64,000 nt of DNA from Leucocoprinus leucothites (Eukaryota > Basidiomycota > Agaricomycetes > Agaricales > Agaricaceae). The notes beneath the pieces are model-generated. The model was given only the letters and a program-made list of their open reading frames with translations. It did not search any database and was not told the origin of the DNA. A program made the position numbers and the translations under genes. Location of the stretch: the NCBI GenBank assembly GCA_013368445.1, contig JAACJO010000001.1, positions 1,178,001 through 1,242,000 on the forward strand, written 5' to 3'. Of this stretch, positions 34,526 through 45,955 are shown piece by piece. Position 1 is the stretch's first letter; every line of letters begins with the position of its first letter.

Positions 34526-35497
34526 CTAGATTCTAGGTGTTTTTCGAAGTTAAGTCTAGGTTGGCAGTATAGACACGTATACACTCACTCCGCGACTTCG
34601 ACAGGTAGAAGGGATGGGCACTTCAGGCTCTCAAAAGCTGCCTTTAAAGCCCAGGGGAGCTAGTGCGTAGCCTTCTTACTGTAAATGCTGGGGTAATTCG
34701 TCGAAACGTTGAGGTGTTTTAGTCGCATTCATTTACGCCGCCGAGCTATTCCTGGGTCCCAGTAAACCTCATGCCATAATGCACAAACCTCCACCTCCCG
34801 CAAAAGTCCTGAACGGCATTGTGGTGGTTGTTATGTTGATTGTGGCCGGGAGCGTCGTATTCCTCTCTTTTCGGGTTCCACTGTGGTGCCGGTGTTGTCT
34901 TGACCAGCTCTACTAGTTTGTGGTTTAATATCTCGGCTATCGAATTTGACTTTTAGTGTGTCTGGAGAAAGACGTGGAGGTGGCGTAGTCGAGCCGTAGG
35001 GATGCCGGTCCGTAGGTGATCGAAAGTGCGTTAATATCGACGCCACATCATTGGTGAAGCTCTGAAGATCAGCTTCAGTGGCATTGCCAAGTCAAATTAC
35101 TTCTAAATTCGCATCATTGAGCGTATGGCGAGGTTGGATTTTGTCATCGATCTTAGCATCTGGCTGAAGACATGCTGCCAAGCGTACACCGCCGATGTCA
35201 TTCATACCCACTAGGGGCGTAACGACACCAAAACTTTTCGTGTTCTCAGAAGAGAGGCAACGAAGGCAGTGAAGACTGCTGATGCAAAATCAATAGAATC
35301 TAATCTGATCTTATAATAAGCTCCCACCGTTGTCAGCACGTTGACTAACGTTGAATGTCAGCGCCAGCATTCCCTCAAGCAATATCGCAGCCAGTTGCAA
35401 TGACAAGATAAAGTACAGCCGATATCTATAGCCACCCAACAATGACCTCAGCAAAAAAAAATACACAAGCCGGGTTCAGAGCCAGTTGAAAGGCGTA
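34526..35497. other. Spacer between the tandem paralogues
   Basis: About 970 bp. A minus-strand ATG frame at 34831-35046 (71 codons, MASILTHFRSPTDRHPYGST) has no similarity to either paralogue that I can see and no known domain; it may be chance. An A-run lies near 35454. No repeat boundary of the duplication is obvious. Confidence 0.4.
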
Positions 35498-35950
35498 TTA
35501 TCGCCCCTCGGCTTTTCTCCCACCAGCGTCGGTCCCAGCTGGACCCTCTCCTGAGTTGCTCGTCTCAGAACCCTTGTCGTCCACCCAGTTCTTCTTTCCT
35601 CCATACCTCTGTTTCTCTCCTTCAGCCTTGGGAGCGTAGGGTTGGCCATCCTTGCTCATGACTGTATACTCTGCCGACGTTGCACCAGTCCTACTGAACT
35701 CGCCAGATGGAGCTTCATACGGTTTCTGTACATTGTCATTGAGCTCATCAATCCGGTAGACTTTATCGTCTACGGCGGGTGATGTGTCTACGTCTTTCGC
35801 GTAGGTATCGCTGGTATGCTGAACATTGCTGGGATTCCCGCTGGCTTGATTGGGTGCCTGGGAAGCGGCGGCACGCAGGGTTGTCGTAGTAGAGAGGAAA
35901 CGGCGGCTAATGGCACCAGTGCCGACTCTTAGTAGGTTGATTAGCGGCAT
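35498..35950 (-). CDS. Small mitochondrial-type protein, tandem paralogue B
   Basis: 150 codons from ATG 35950; the open frame extends upstream but only from a non-ATG codon. The presequence MPLINLLRVGTGAISRRFLS is basic and amphipathic. The shared core YAKDVDTSPAVDDKVYRIDE and NVQKPYEAPSGEFSRTGATS aligns with paralogue A. The C-terminal part is longer, polar and Gly-rich (EGEKQRYGGKKNWVDDKGSE). The function is unknown. Likely imported into mitochondria, by inference from the leader. Confidence 0.78.
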   Translation of the reverse strand: MPLINLLRVGTGAISRRFLSTTTTLRAAASQAPNQASGNPSNVQHTSDTYAKDVDTSPAVDDKVYRIDELNDNVQKPYEAPSGEFSRTGATSAEYTVMSKDGQPYAPKAEGEKQRYGGKKNWVDDKGSETSNSGEGPAGTDAGGRKAEGR

Positions 35951-36666
35951 CTGGGCTTCGAGACTCGTTGAGCTGCTTAGATGGAGAGGTTGCTTACACA
36001 CTCACTATGTAGTTATTTCGGAAGGTAGCAAGAGGTTGAATATAAACAATCTCAGAACAGAACCGTGGAATGGAGCTAATGCGCCTTCGACCACCACCTG
36101 GAGACGCTCTTCTTCGCACGCAAGGACCATGACGTCACAACAACCCCACATTCAAGTGTTATTTCATATGTTGAATTAGGATCAACTAAACTGTGGACAG
36201 TTGCAATATCATACGTATATAAGTAACCAGAAACGACCAAAATACACAGGTAAAGGGAGGTTTCTTGAGATCAACACGAGAACCACCGGTTGTCAACAAA
36301 GACGGGAGAGAAACGATAGGTATCAAAATTTCATGACTTTCGTTAAAGAGGAAAAAAGGAGAGTGGGGCAGGCAGAGCGAAAATTCATGGAACAGAATGA
36401 GTGTTGTTATGTCATGTAGATGGCGATGAAGGAAAGAAATTCTAATAAAATACACTTGAGACAAAAAGAAAGATACACCCAGATGAAAGTAGACGTGAGG
36501 AAAATAATAAGAAATAAGGAAGCGAGATCTGTCCATGAATCGGCAGGGAAGATCGCGAAGAGTGTAGAGCGCACATGAGTTGAGTTGATGTTGAGATTGG
36601 GTGATGCAAAGTGATGAGGGGTGGGTGCATGGAATGCACGAGTCTACCTTGGTGGTAAAAGCATCT
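35951..36666. other. Intergenic region
   Basis: About 715 bp. It includes the promoter of paralogue B and, nearer 36200-36660, a purine-rich plus strand that is probably the 3' UTR of the minus-strand KEN-box gene. A 172-codon minus frame here has the composition of a pyrimidine-rich UTR. No gene is supported. Confidence 0.45.
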
Positions 36667-37815
36667 TCAGTCGTCACCTTGCTCACCGTCCACCTCTTCC
36701 TCAAGGATTCTCCTCATGTTATGCTGATCCTCTTTGGAAGGTGTGTATTGTGCCTTCCCAGGTCCAGAGCCGACACCTACGCCAAATATTGACAAGCGCC
36801 TTGGCATCGAGGTCTCCCTCTCCCTCAGTAAATACTCTCTAGGTGGCGTTGCAGGTACTGAAGAAGACTTGGCACTGGGAGGCGAGAACAGCTGGGGTCG
36901 CTCGGGTAGAGGCGCTGTTGGTGCTTTGCGAACCCTTCTTCGCGGCGGAAAGTTTTCTTTCACAAGCTCCCTCGAGTCGATAGACTCAGCATCAGAATCG
37001 CTATCGAAGTTGTTGTCAAGGGGGGCAAGAGTGGTAGCTGGTGTGGATGAAAAGGCTGGAGATGTGATTCGAAGAGTGGGAATAAGGATGTGGGGATCTT
37101 GATAAACAGTAAAACCGGGATAGTGCTCCGACTGGGGATCAACGGGAGGCAGGTCACGCGGAGCTGAAAGAAAGTCAAGATAGCGAGAGTGCTGCGATGA
37201 TGAACCCGATGAAGAGGATGGAAGAACGGGCTGGCCTTGTGATCGGGGCTGGAACTGGAGTGGTTGGCTTGGAGGTGGAGAGGATATTAAAAAGCAGTCC
37301 TCGTCCGCCTCACGGTTCCTGGAACGCGACCGCGTTCCGAATTTGATTTCAGACGAAGACACCACCTTCTCTTCTACCAACTGGTGCAATGGCACCCTGC
37401 CACTAACAGCGTTCTTTGGCGTGCCAAAATCCAGCTTTCGCGCAGGACTATCGGGGCCCATCAAAGCATCTACAAACCTCTCCGCGCTTTGCTGTTGGTG
37501 CTGGTAATAGTGCTGTGATGCTTTGGCGGAGAATTTGTTGTGGGATGTGGTGGAAGCGGTCGAGGTCACGGAAGAGAGAGGGCTTTTCGCGGTGGAAAGG
37601 CCTTCTTCGTTGAGTATTCTGCGCTTTGCAGGACTATAAAGGACTGGAGTGCCTGGAGAAACTGGGCGCTTTGTGCTTGTTCCAAGTTTGGACGAACTAG
37701 ACATGGCAGGCGGAAGAAGAAACTGCTCCAGGGGCATTTCCTGGAGCGGGGCCCGAGTACGGCGGGACGAATTCCGCAGGGACTTTGAAGACGAAGAGGA
37801 AGGGAGTGCAGACAT
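36667..37815 (-). CDS. Disordered KEN-box protein, possible cell-cycle regulator
   Basis: A single exon of 382 codons from ATG 37815. The whole chain is low complexity (Ser, Pro, Arg). Short motifs stand out: a KEN box (LVKENFPPRRR), several CDK-type S/T-P sites (RPVSPGTPVLYSPAKRR, LMGPDSPARKLDFGTPK), basic nuclear-signal clusters and an acidic patch (DNNFDSDSDAESIDSRE). KEN boxes target proteins to APC/C-Cdh1, and SPxK/R sites are CDK targets. The motif set is what one sees in cell-cycle or chromosome-linked disordered proteins. I recognise no named family; function is inference from motifs only. Confidence 0.75.
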   Translation of the reverse strand: MSALPSSSSSKSLRNSSRRTRAPLQEMPLEQFLLPPAMSSSSKLGTSTKRPVSPGTPVLYSPAKRRILNEEGLSTAKSPLSSVTSTASTTSHNKFSAKASQHYYQHQQQSAERFVDALMGPDSPARKLDFGTPKNAVSGRVPLHQLVEEKVVSSSEIKFGTRSRSRNREADEDCFLISSPPPSQPLQFQPRSQGQPVLPSSSSGSSSQHSRYLDFLSAPRDLPPVDPQSEHYPGFTVYQDPHILIPTLRITSPAFSSTPATTLAPLDNNFDSDSDAESIDSRELVKENFPPRRRVRKAPTAPLPERPQLFSPPSAKSSSVPATPPREYLLRERETSMPRRLSIFGVGVGSGPGKAQYTPSKEDQHNMRRILEEEVDGEQGDD

Positions 37816-38083
37816 AGTGGGGAAGGAGGGAAGGGCCGGTTCCAAAGAGAAGGATCGTCGTGACTTATCAAGTTGAACAATGGACCTGCCTCCGCGTGTT
37901 CCCCTGCCACCCCAACTTTTTCCCAGACTGTCACGGTCGCGTTACATAACGCGTTTGATGCGCTAAAATATGTCACACGTCCTTGACTACGCGTCGCATG
38001 ATCCGTGCGTCCAACTCTATTATCGACCTACGACTATATCCATTTGCGATTACTCTACTTTTTTTATACTAGCGCCCCACGCC

Positions 38084-41000
38084 TCAAACCGGCATAACGA
38101 CGTCGAACACACCAGTACCCGTTGCATTGGGCCGCCCAACCACGATATTGCCTGAAGGTGTTGTGAGGTCGTCAAAGTCACCATAAAGCGTCGCGTCCGA
38201 AAGGAACGCGGCGGTCGTTTCGTAAGATGCTTTGAGCAGGGGTGACGGGCTAGTCGAGATACCCTTCCGGTTGAAAGGCTTATAGCCCCCTTCAAATGTC
38301 TACTCCCTATTAGTCTTGGTCGAAAAAAAAATCCTCATACGATTACGTACCATATAGTCCGCGATCAGCTCCAGATGTCTTCTGTCCACCTGGATATTGT
38401 AAGCTCCGAACACTCCACCCATCTCTCGTAAAATCGCTGCACGGGCCATCTCAACACCATATGTCTTAAGAATGGCATAGATATCGTTTGAGTAGATCTC
38501 CTCGTCTTCAAGGATGCTTTCCCCTGAGCTCCCCGCAAACTCCCACATGCCGCGTAAATTTGATCCATTGGTCGTGAGCTGAAGACACAGAAGGGGAGAA
38601 CGGAGCGAAACTCATCAGAAAAGGAAAGGAAGTGAATAACAATTGACGTTGGTGGCTGACCTTGATCTCGGGCTCTTGGCCTTTTTTGCTGTCATCCTTA
38701 ACCTGGAAACAGTCGGTGATTCCGGGAATCTCACGAATAACAGTGGCGCGGCATGTTTTTTCCACAATCCCGACGAATAAGAGCTTGGGCATATCAGTGG
38801 TGAACTGCAAAATCTCGTTAGCACACGACTAAAAGCCTGGGAAGAGAAACCTACTTCTAGCTCAAAGTTACACTGAGATGGCGAGAACGCAAACGATGTA
38901 GCGTGGAGTAGATGCTGAGTAAATGTATCCGCCACACGATCAGCCTCCTCTTCCAATGTGGAGGGCTTCTTCTTCTTCTTTTTCTTCTCGCCACCATTAA
39001 CGTCCATGCTATCTTCGTCTTCGGCATAGGCAGCCTCAATCTCTGCATCGTCGAATTCACCTTCGCCCTCATCCTCGTCCTCGCTTTCATCGCTCTCATA
39101 CGTCGCTTGTTGCTTCTTCTGTCTTGCTCTCTTTTCATCATCTGCATCACCATCACCAATTTCGCTCTCTTCATCGTCACCCCTCTTTTTCCTAGGAGCC
39201 TCCTCGCCATCATCGTCTACATCTACATCACCGCCTTCTCTTTGGCTAGATTTCTTCCCTTTTCCGAGCTCAGCTATCTGACTCTTGAGATCGGTATCTA
39301 ACCGCTTCATCTCGTTCGCGATTTCCTTCTTCAGCATCAGAGGGAACCGAGCGGCAAACACATTCAAAATTTCTATCGGCTCAACGTCATACTCTGCCGT
39401 GTATTCTTCTTGAGGGAAAAATTTGATGTCAATGCTGAAAGCTGTACGGCGGGCTTGGCCTTCAACTTTGCAGGTTTCTCGCACGACCACGTTTTCAACG
39501 AGCTGAGAGAGGGCGACGCGGCTTGCACGTTTGCAGAAGAGATCAACCTCTTCTTTAGGGATGCCTTGGCGTATTTTCATGGTCATGGAAGGGGTTTTGG
39601 GTTTCTGGGAGGCAGTCATAACAATTTCTCGCAGGCGAGGGATACCCAGGGTGACATTGGCGGCGCCATGTCCTTGGGAGCACAGTCAATTACGGAAGAT
39701 TGTAACATCATGAAAGTATAACTCACCAGCAAAGTGGAATGTGTTCAGGGTCATTTGGGTTGATGGTTCACCAACACTAGAAAGAAAATGAGTAAAATAA
39801 TAGATGTTATGAGGCGAGCACGTACCCCTGAGAAGCCAACAGTCCCACAGCTTCACCAGGTTCGACTAAACTGCGCATATACTTGACATTCATCACCATC
39901 TTGAAATTATGCGCAGACATCTTTTCGTGCCTCCTCTTCAGCGCCTCTTCTTCCCCTTTCTTCTCTAGAAGTCTACTGGGGTTGGCCTTCATATAGTGAT
40001 CCACAGCCAGGGCAAACTGCTCTGATGTTGCACCCAAAAATCTACTTGGACTATACTTCGCCAAAGCAGGCCCATACTTATCTCTTTTCGAGGGCTCTCC
40101 CCTTCTCGGGCGTTCTGTCGATCTTTTGAGCACCTTCTTCATGTACGATAGCGCTGTCGTGTTATCGACCGCCTCAGCCACACGACCTGGCTGCAAACGC
40201 ACGATTAATGACTCCTCATTCTGCGCAATAAAGTCGAACTGGTATAGATGCTTTTGCTTTGTCACGTCAAGTGCATCTCCTCCATAGGCGAACTGGTAAA
40301 CGGAGTTATCGCTTCCTCGAACTGTATGGTCGTAGTGGACACGTATTCCCTCTAGATGTTTGATAAGACAACGCTGAAGGTAGCCCGATCGAGATGTTTT
40401 GACAGCCGTGTCAATGAGACCTTCACGTCCAGCCATACAATGGAAGTAAAATTCCTGTGGTTTGATGCCCGTCAAGAAGCGGCTCGCAACGTAGCCACCA
40501 GCGATTGCCTTTGTCTCAAAGGGTCGGAATGATGGTAATGTCTTTCCACTGACCATCACGGGGACACGTCGACCTTCCAGCTCCTGTTGACCTAAGCCAC
40601 AAGAAATTTGGCGAGCGTTGACAGCTGAGCCCTTGGCACCAGATTGGGTCATTGTTTGCATGTTGTTGTGAGGGAATTTACGTAATAGGCCGTGCGGTAG
40701 ACAGGCATCGGAGATCGAGGATGTGAGCTTGGAAAGTTTGGTCTTGACGGTCATATCAAGACCAGCCATCTTGTTATCATCGCGCAGGACATCTTGTAGG
40801 AGAGCCTCTAGAGAGGATGGAATATCTTTTGCAGGCGTATTCTTCAAAGACGGGAAATTTTCAATAGCGGCCTCCGTGCCCCAACTCTTGCCCTTTTCCA
40901 GAAGCTCGTCACGTTTCTGGTCTCCTTCGGGCGTAAGAATTAGATCGTCCATTCTACAGGTGAAAGCACGGTGTTGCAAGAATTTGGTGAATAGACGACT

Positions 41001-44000
41001 GAGAATACCGAGAAGCTTCCCAGCGACGTCTGCGCCGTAGAGCTCGTAGACTGAGTGTACCAGACCATATTCGGTAGTACCGAAGGCTGCTTTATCCAGA
41101 ACACCACAAAGGAGCTCGCCGTCCATAAAACTAATTTTGTCCTCTTTGGAATCCTTACCCCATAGAAAGCCAGGTACTTTCGTCTTCGCGTTCAGGTTGA
41201 GGCCCTTAAACTGAGGTGGAGTAATGTTCTTAAGAATAGTCGAGATCTATGGGCAACCGCTTAATAATGCTCGATACATGAGGTTGAAAGTCGGCTTACG
41301 ATTTGTTTTCCCGTCCACAGAGGCTTGGGCTTCCAGATCGTGGGGGGTAATGTCTCCAACCGACCAGAGTAGCAGTAATCCTCATCTTCAGGCCGAAGCG
41401 CTCCATAAAGTAGCTGGAAGTACTCTTCTCGGGTGAAAAAGGCATCCTGACTCGTCATCCAAACACCCGCGACTACGTGATCCTGGATTAAACCACGCAA
41501 TGGGTTACCGGATGTTGGGACAAGGTATTGGTTGTCGGTGTTAGCGATCATCATAGCTTCGGCTCGGGCCACATGGTTTTCTGTGGAACAGTAATGGCGT
41601 TTCTCCATGAGCCAAGCTTCTCATGTAATAGTAAGCAAACCTACGAGGAAAGTGAATGTTCATCTCTGAAAAATATATTAGTTACAACCCCAGAGCATTC
41701 TAGTAAACCGGCTCACCATCGCCGTCAAAATCGGCTGAAAGTCAAGTAAAAATGCATCAGAGAATCGGCAACCGAAAAAGTATCACAGGAGTCACTTACC
41801 ATTATAAGAGTTGCTGTATCAGCATTGCTTAGCTCTAACAAAAGCGTGAAATTTTTTTGGTGCGACATACCAGTTAGCATAGTGCATACGGATCGTCTTC
41901 TCTCCTTTCAAAACTCTAGCCTTGTGGCACATCATACTTGGCTTATGTAGCGTGGGTTGACGATTGAGGATTAAAATATCTCCATCCTTTAAGTGTCGAT
42001 ACACCTTCTTGTTGATAGCAGGTGTACGTGTGTGAAGACCCTTGCGACCCAGAACTGCACGCTCCCCCTCTTGTGGAGTTAGTAGTTGGTTTGCAATTGC
42101 AGTACGTTGCTCGACGGTGAGTTTATCCTGAAACAAAAATTAGCACTAGACTCACATCCAGCGTGACACACGGACCAGGGATTGTTGATGTCCATCTTCG
42201 TACTCGACCATGCTCGCTCCTGGGTAACCATGTGGCCCCGTGATTACGCGTTGGCGCAGTTCGTGAAAATTAGCAGGAGTAACGGGCTCAGGGAAGGTCA
42301 GCTTCCTGGCGAAGACGGGAGGAATACCAATCTCGTTGGGCTCAATGTTGACGTCTGGCGAAATGACAGAGCGAGCAGCGTAATTAACACGTTTCCCCTA
42401 GAGTGTTATTTAAAAATCACGATGGACTACCAATCTGGAAGAAGCCTACCATCATGTGCTTCCGGAAAAGACCCTCCTTTTTCTCCAAGCCCTGCTTTAC
42501 TCCAGGTGGGGGAAGTTTGCCTTGTCGCACAGGCTGTGGATTCTTGCTACTGTCAATGAAACTGTTAACATCCACCTGAAGCTGAACAAGACGCTCCAAG
42601 AGCGAAGCCAAGAGCGTCCGTCGCGTATTCTCGTCTATAGGTCCGTCTTTCTTCTGCTGCAGAGCTCGCAATTCGACATTGATATCCCTCATACGATATG
42701 ATGTGCTTAGCACTCGGGTCAATAGTTCGTTTTGGGGATGCTCGAACAGTGTTTCACCCATCTTGGCTGGTGGGCGGAAACGCGTCGGAGAAACGGGTAC
42801 GACCTCCATGAAGAACATGTCAGCAGAAGCATAACTCAATCCCTCGCGAGAAAGCGGAGCGAATGGTCCATGTCGACCAAAGATAAGGGAGCAGGCGACG
42901 GCTTCGTTGCGGAAAAGACGGCGCAGATGTGCACGGCATTCTTCGGGTGCCACAACCCTCTCGTTGCGACCTCTAGCAGTCTTTACCCTGCCATTGGCCG
43001 CCCTGGGTAATTGTCCATCCCTGGCATCGGTGTCAAACATGCTCTTCCCCAGGTCGACGGTCTCAACATCCTCGCCTTCATCCTCGTCCTCTTCCTCGTC
43101 CTCGCTTTCTCCAGCTTGTGACCCGTTCATCTCGGCGTCGGTGACAGGTCGTGATTGCTGTAGGAGAGATAAATTGCCCGTTTTCTCTGCCAACAATACG
43201 TCGGGACGTTTTCTAGAAAGTGTACCCTTTTGTTTGGGAGAAAGATCATATTCAATGACTTTGGTGTGACCTTCCTTGCGGTATGTATACCCCGCTCTAA
43301 GCGTCGTTTTAGGTCAAATGCAAAGCCAAGATTAGCCATGACGCACGAATTACAGTCCCCGTTCTGACACTTCTTCAGAATAGTATTTTTGAGGAATTCA
43401 TTGACTAATTCCTTGCGCGCTTGATACACCAGGCTATCTTTGTAATTATCGCGCGTACTGTCTTTAGTGCGTGATAGATGAATGGCAACATAAAGGTTGA
43501 TTCGCGTCATGAACTCTTGTGGTGTTTCGTCAGGCAAGCCCACTTCTACTTCCTCATCCTCCTCATCCTCTCCCTTAGCTTTCGCCCTCCGTCTCCGCAC
43601 CCGTAGTTGGATATCATCAACGCCTTGTGCAGCCTCCAACAAGCCTCTCTCCAATAAACGAAATTTTGCAATATACCTACACAGCTATATATATATAAAA
43701 GGATTAGGACGGAGAAGTTCAAGTGTCGGGCAGTGATCACATACCATCGTCCGGTTCATTTTAAACCGGTGGCAGAACATACAACATCCTCGAAGAAGGT
43801 TATACATATTTCCCATGAATAATGGATGGAATACAGGGGCAGGAAGCTCAATGTGTCCATAATGTCCCGGACAAGTGTAATATGTGAGGTGACAGGTTGC
43901 GCATCTGAATTGGCCAGTTGAGTCAATGCTCGACAAAGAAACCGATCAACCCACATATCTGAACGGTCGCTCGGTCCAAGGGCAGGATCATAAAGACCGC

Positions 44001-44139
44001 CAATATTTGGGCGATTCAAATCATCAAGAAGTACTGGATTGACGATTTGTTTTACGGAAATGCGACGGATATCTTGTGCTGTGAGAAATGAAAAGCCGAT
44101 GCTAGCGACTGTCGAGGGTAGCGAGTGCGCGATGTTCAT
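38084..44139 (-). CDS. RPA190: DNA-directed RNA polymerase I largest subunit (Rpa190/RPA1)
   Basis: About 1700 residues in many exons. N-terminus [20 protein letters not shown]; Zn-binding clamp [20 protein letters not shown] and CCMFCHRF. Next come a Pol I-type acidic insert ([16 protein letters not shown]), [17 protein letters not shown] and [14 protein letters not shown]. The catalytic Mg2+ loop is CNSYNADFDGDEMNIHFPQ. The funnel and bridge-helix region follows ([33 protein letters not shown]). The trigger-loop region has [16 protein letters not shown], then GIPRLREI. A long acidic jaw insert typical of Pol I follows (about 39000-39260), and the end is [14 protein letters not shown]. The first ATG at 44139 and the stop at 38084-38086 fit the family. 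It transcribes the 35S rRNA precursor in the nucleolus. The catalytic loop is built from three micro-exons (listed separately). Confidence 0.95.
41645..41813 (-). other. Three consecutive micro-exons encoding the Pol I active-site loop
   Basis: On the minus strand the exons are 41800-41813 (14 nt), 41717-41734 (18 nt) and 41645-41665 (21 nt). Introns 41814-41870, 41735-41799, 41666-41716 and 41581-41644 bound or separate them, with donors GTATGT, GTAAGT, GTGAGC and GTAGGT. Spliced, they give the end of HYANC, then NSYN, ADFDGD and EMNIHFPQ, an exact match to the invariant loop holding the three catalytic aspartates. No other splicing preserves it. Confidence 0.88.
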
Positions 44140-44387
44140 CTTGAGTTACGTTTTCAAAATCGAGTAACAGGGCCGGATATTACGAAGATACGGGAGAGCT
44201 AAGCATTGAAAGACATAAACTTAAGTACAACCGAGTTCATAGAGCACTTCCATCTTTTTTGCCTTGGGATCACGTGGGAGTGATCAAACCGGTAGTCCGA
44301 TTGACGCCCTTCACTCAATGACCAGAGGCTTCAGAGTCCCAGTTCGCCCAGCATGCCGCACTTGGTTCTTCTCACTCACTCACATCT

Positions 44388-44678
44388 ATGATCCAATCAT
44401 ACATTCGAGCAGATACACGTCTTTTGCGAATCATTTCTGCAAATCCGAGTATTTATCAATGCTACCAACGACGATACGCCTTCGACGTTGTCTTAGGCAG
44501 TCTTTTGCTTATTCTCTGCGTAGTCAGCACGAATATCTCCTTCATTTACCCAGGACCCTTTTCCGAGGGTCTCTTCCCGAGCTCAAGATACCACCTATTT
44601 CCAGAAAAAAAAATCACGACTCGGTCGACTATTGTCAAGATCCCAGGGAATCCATTACTAATTAAAGGAGAGGAATAG
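44388..44678 (+). CDS. Possible small membrane protein (unrecognised)
   Basis: An ATG frame of 96 codons in the 580-bp gap between the RPA190 start and the stop of the Laa2-like gene. It contains one convincing hydrophobic helix (FDVVLGSLLLILCVVSTNIS) flanked by basic residues, followed by a Pro/Phe-rich stretch. There is no homologue I can name. The frame could also be chance, and the interval must carry the RPA190 promoter. Confidence 0.3.
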   Translation: MIQSYIRADTRLLRIISANPSIYQCYQRRYAFDVVLGSLLLILCVVSTNISFIYPGPFSEGLFPSSRYHLFPEKKITTRSTIVKIPGNPLLIKGEE

Positions 44679-44718
44679 ACGTATATTAACATGGTATCAA
44701 TACAGGAAATACAATGCC

Positions 44719-45850
44719 TTAAACAACCCCACTTCGTCTATTTCCAACTGTCCGTTGCTTCCCTGATTTTATTTTTTGTGCTTCACCTACTAGCTCCGCA
44801 ATTAAGCCATTATATGTCTCTGAGTCCTGCTGCAGAGCGTCTTTAGCTTGCAGAAAATGTGTTAGAAGATGAGATGTGTTCGCTGTCTGTGCCTTGATGT
44901 CAGCAAGATGTCGCTCTAGGGTAGCAAGCGGCTGGATGCTGAGGTTCTCTGAGAGTTCATTAGTCTAATGGAGGCAATTCGGCCAAACGCTCACGTACCC
45001 ATATCTAGTTGAAGGAGAGCATTAATTTTATCCATGTCAAGGTCGGGTTTGGTTCCAAACTGCGCTGCTACAGAATTCTGTCGTGAAGGTTGAGGAGTCC
45101 CTGACCGCGATGGTTGGGCGGACAGGGTCATGGAGTTTCGCCCGTTCACAGAGGGTGGCGTCGAGCTTGGGCGTGTGTTAATTTCCAGTGGCGGTAGCTG
45201 CTTGCTATTGGCTCGAGGCAGCATTTCATCCAGATTAACGGGGATACCCAGAGCAATGAGATGCTGACGGCGTATACGCGACTGTGTCCAGTTTGGTGGC
45301 TTGGTAGGTGGAGGTGTTTGTAGGAGCACTTTATACATCTCGCGACTGTTGTTATGAAGCATACATAAACTGAGTATAGAAGAGATAATACTTACCTCTC
45401 TGGCGTAACCAATATCTGTGCGACCCCTTCCACTTCTCGTATAGGGTCGTCTGTCGTTACCTCCGAAATATCTTCATCCATCCAGATATATTCCAAGATG
45501 TTGTGAATCTCCGCTTCCAATTCTAATCTTTCAGGCAGTGGGTCTAATCTGAGGGCCTGCCAGTCATGCCGAGGCGGAGCACTCGGAAAAGCCTGGTCAT
45601 CAAAACTCGCTATCGCAGAGGTACCTTCCCCAAACTCCTCAAAGTCTCCAAAGTCGTCATGAGCTTCAACAGCAGAAGTAGGCGCTGTGTTAAAATCTTC
45701 AAAATCGTCGAATCCCGACTCATCAAGCTCGGATTCAGGTGCTGAAGGGGGTTGTGTTGAGAGTGATATGGAGGGTTTCGTCGGGGAGGCACCATCTGGG
45801 GTGATACTAGTACCCCATACAGATGCGCCAAAAGTCAGATCTTCTTCCAT
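44719..45850 (-). CDS. Acidic-motif protein, probable AP-1 accessory factor (Laa2-like)
   Basis: About 340 residues in three exons. The N-terminal ~80 residues are acidic and contain repeated FxxF-type clathrin-adaptor ear ligands (SGFDDFEDF, DDFGDFEEFG). Then come a predicted helical segment (LELEAEIHNILEYIWMDED), a Pro/Ser linker with RRQHLIALGIPVNLDEMLP, and a C-terminal coiled coil (LATLERHLADIKAQTANTS, LIAELVGEAQKIKSGK). The FGDF motif plus this layout resembles fungal Laa2/DUF5102 proteins, which bind the gamma-adaptin ear and link Laa1 to AP-1. The assignment is tentative. It is divergent from the Rrn11-like gene (105 bp). Confidence 0.6.
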
Positions 45851-45955
45851 AGAATAGTTGTCGTGAGTCGGGGAATGGAGTTCAGTTACAAGGCTGGTAG
45901 CCGATGAACACCTTTGGCACTGTTTGCGACCCTAATAAATTATTGGTATTCTATC
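45851..45955. promoter_or_regulatory. Bidirectional promoter between Laa2-like and Rrn11-like genes
   Basis: 105 bp separate the divergent start codons (45850 and 45956), so both core promoters must lie here or inside the 5' ends. An ATAAATTATT AT-rich patch lies near 45935. Confidence 0.5.

Noticed and set aside
36186..36704. 172-codon minus-strand open frame
   Set aside because: Pyrimidine-rich composition, lies in the expected 3' UTR of the KEN-box gene, and shows no domain.
38857..39301. Open frames in other frames over the Rpa190 acidic insert
   Set aside because: They are shadows of the repetitive GAA/GAT codons of the real gene.
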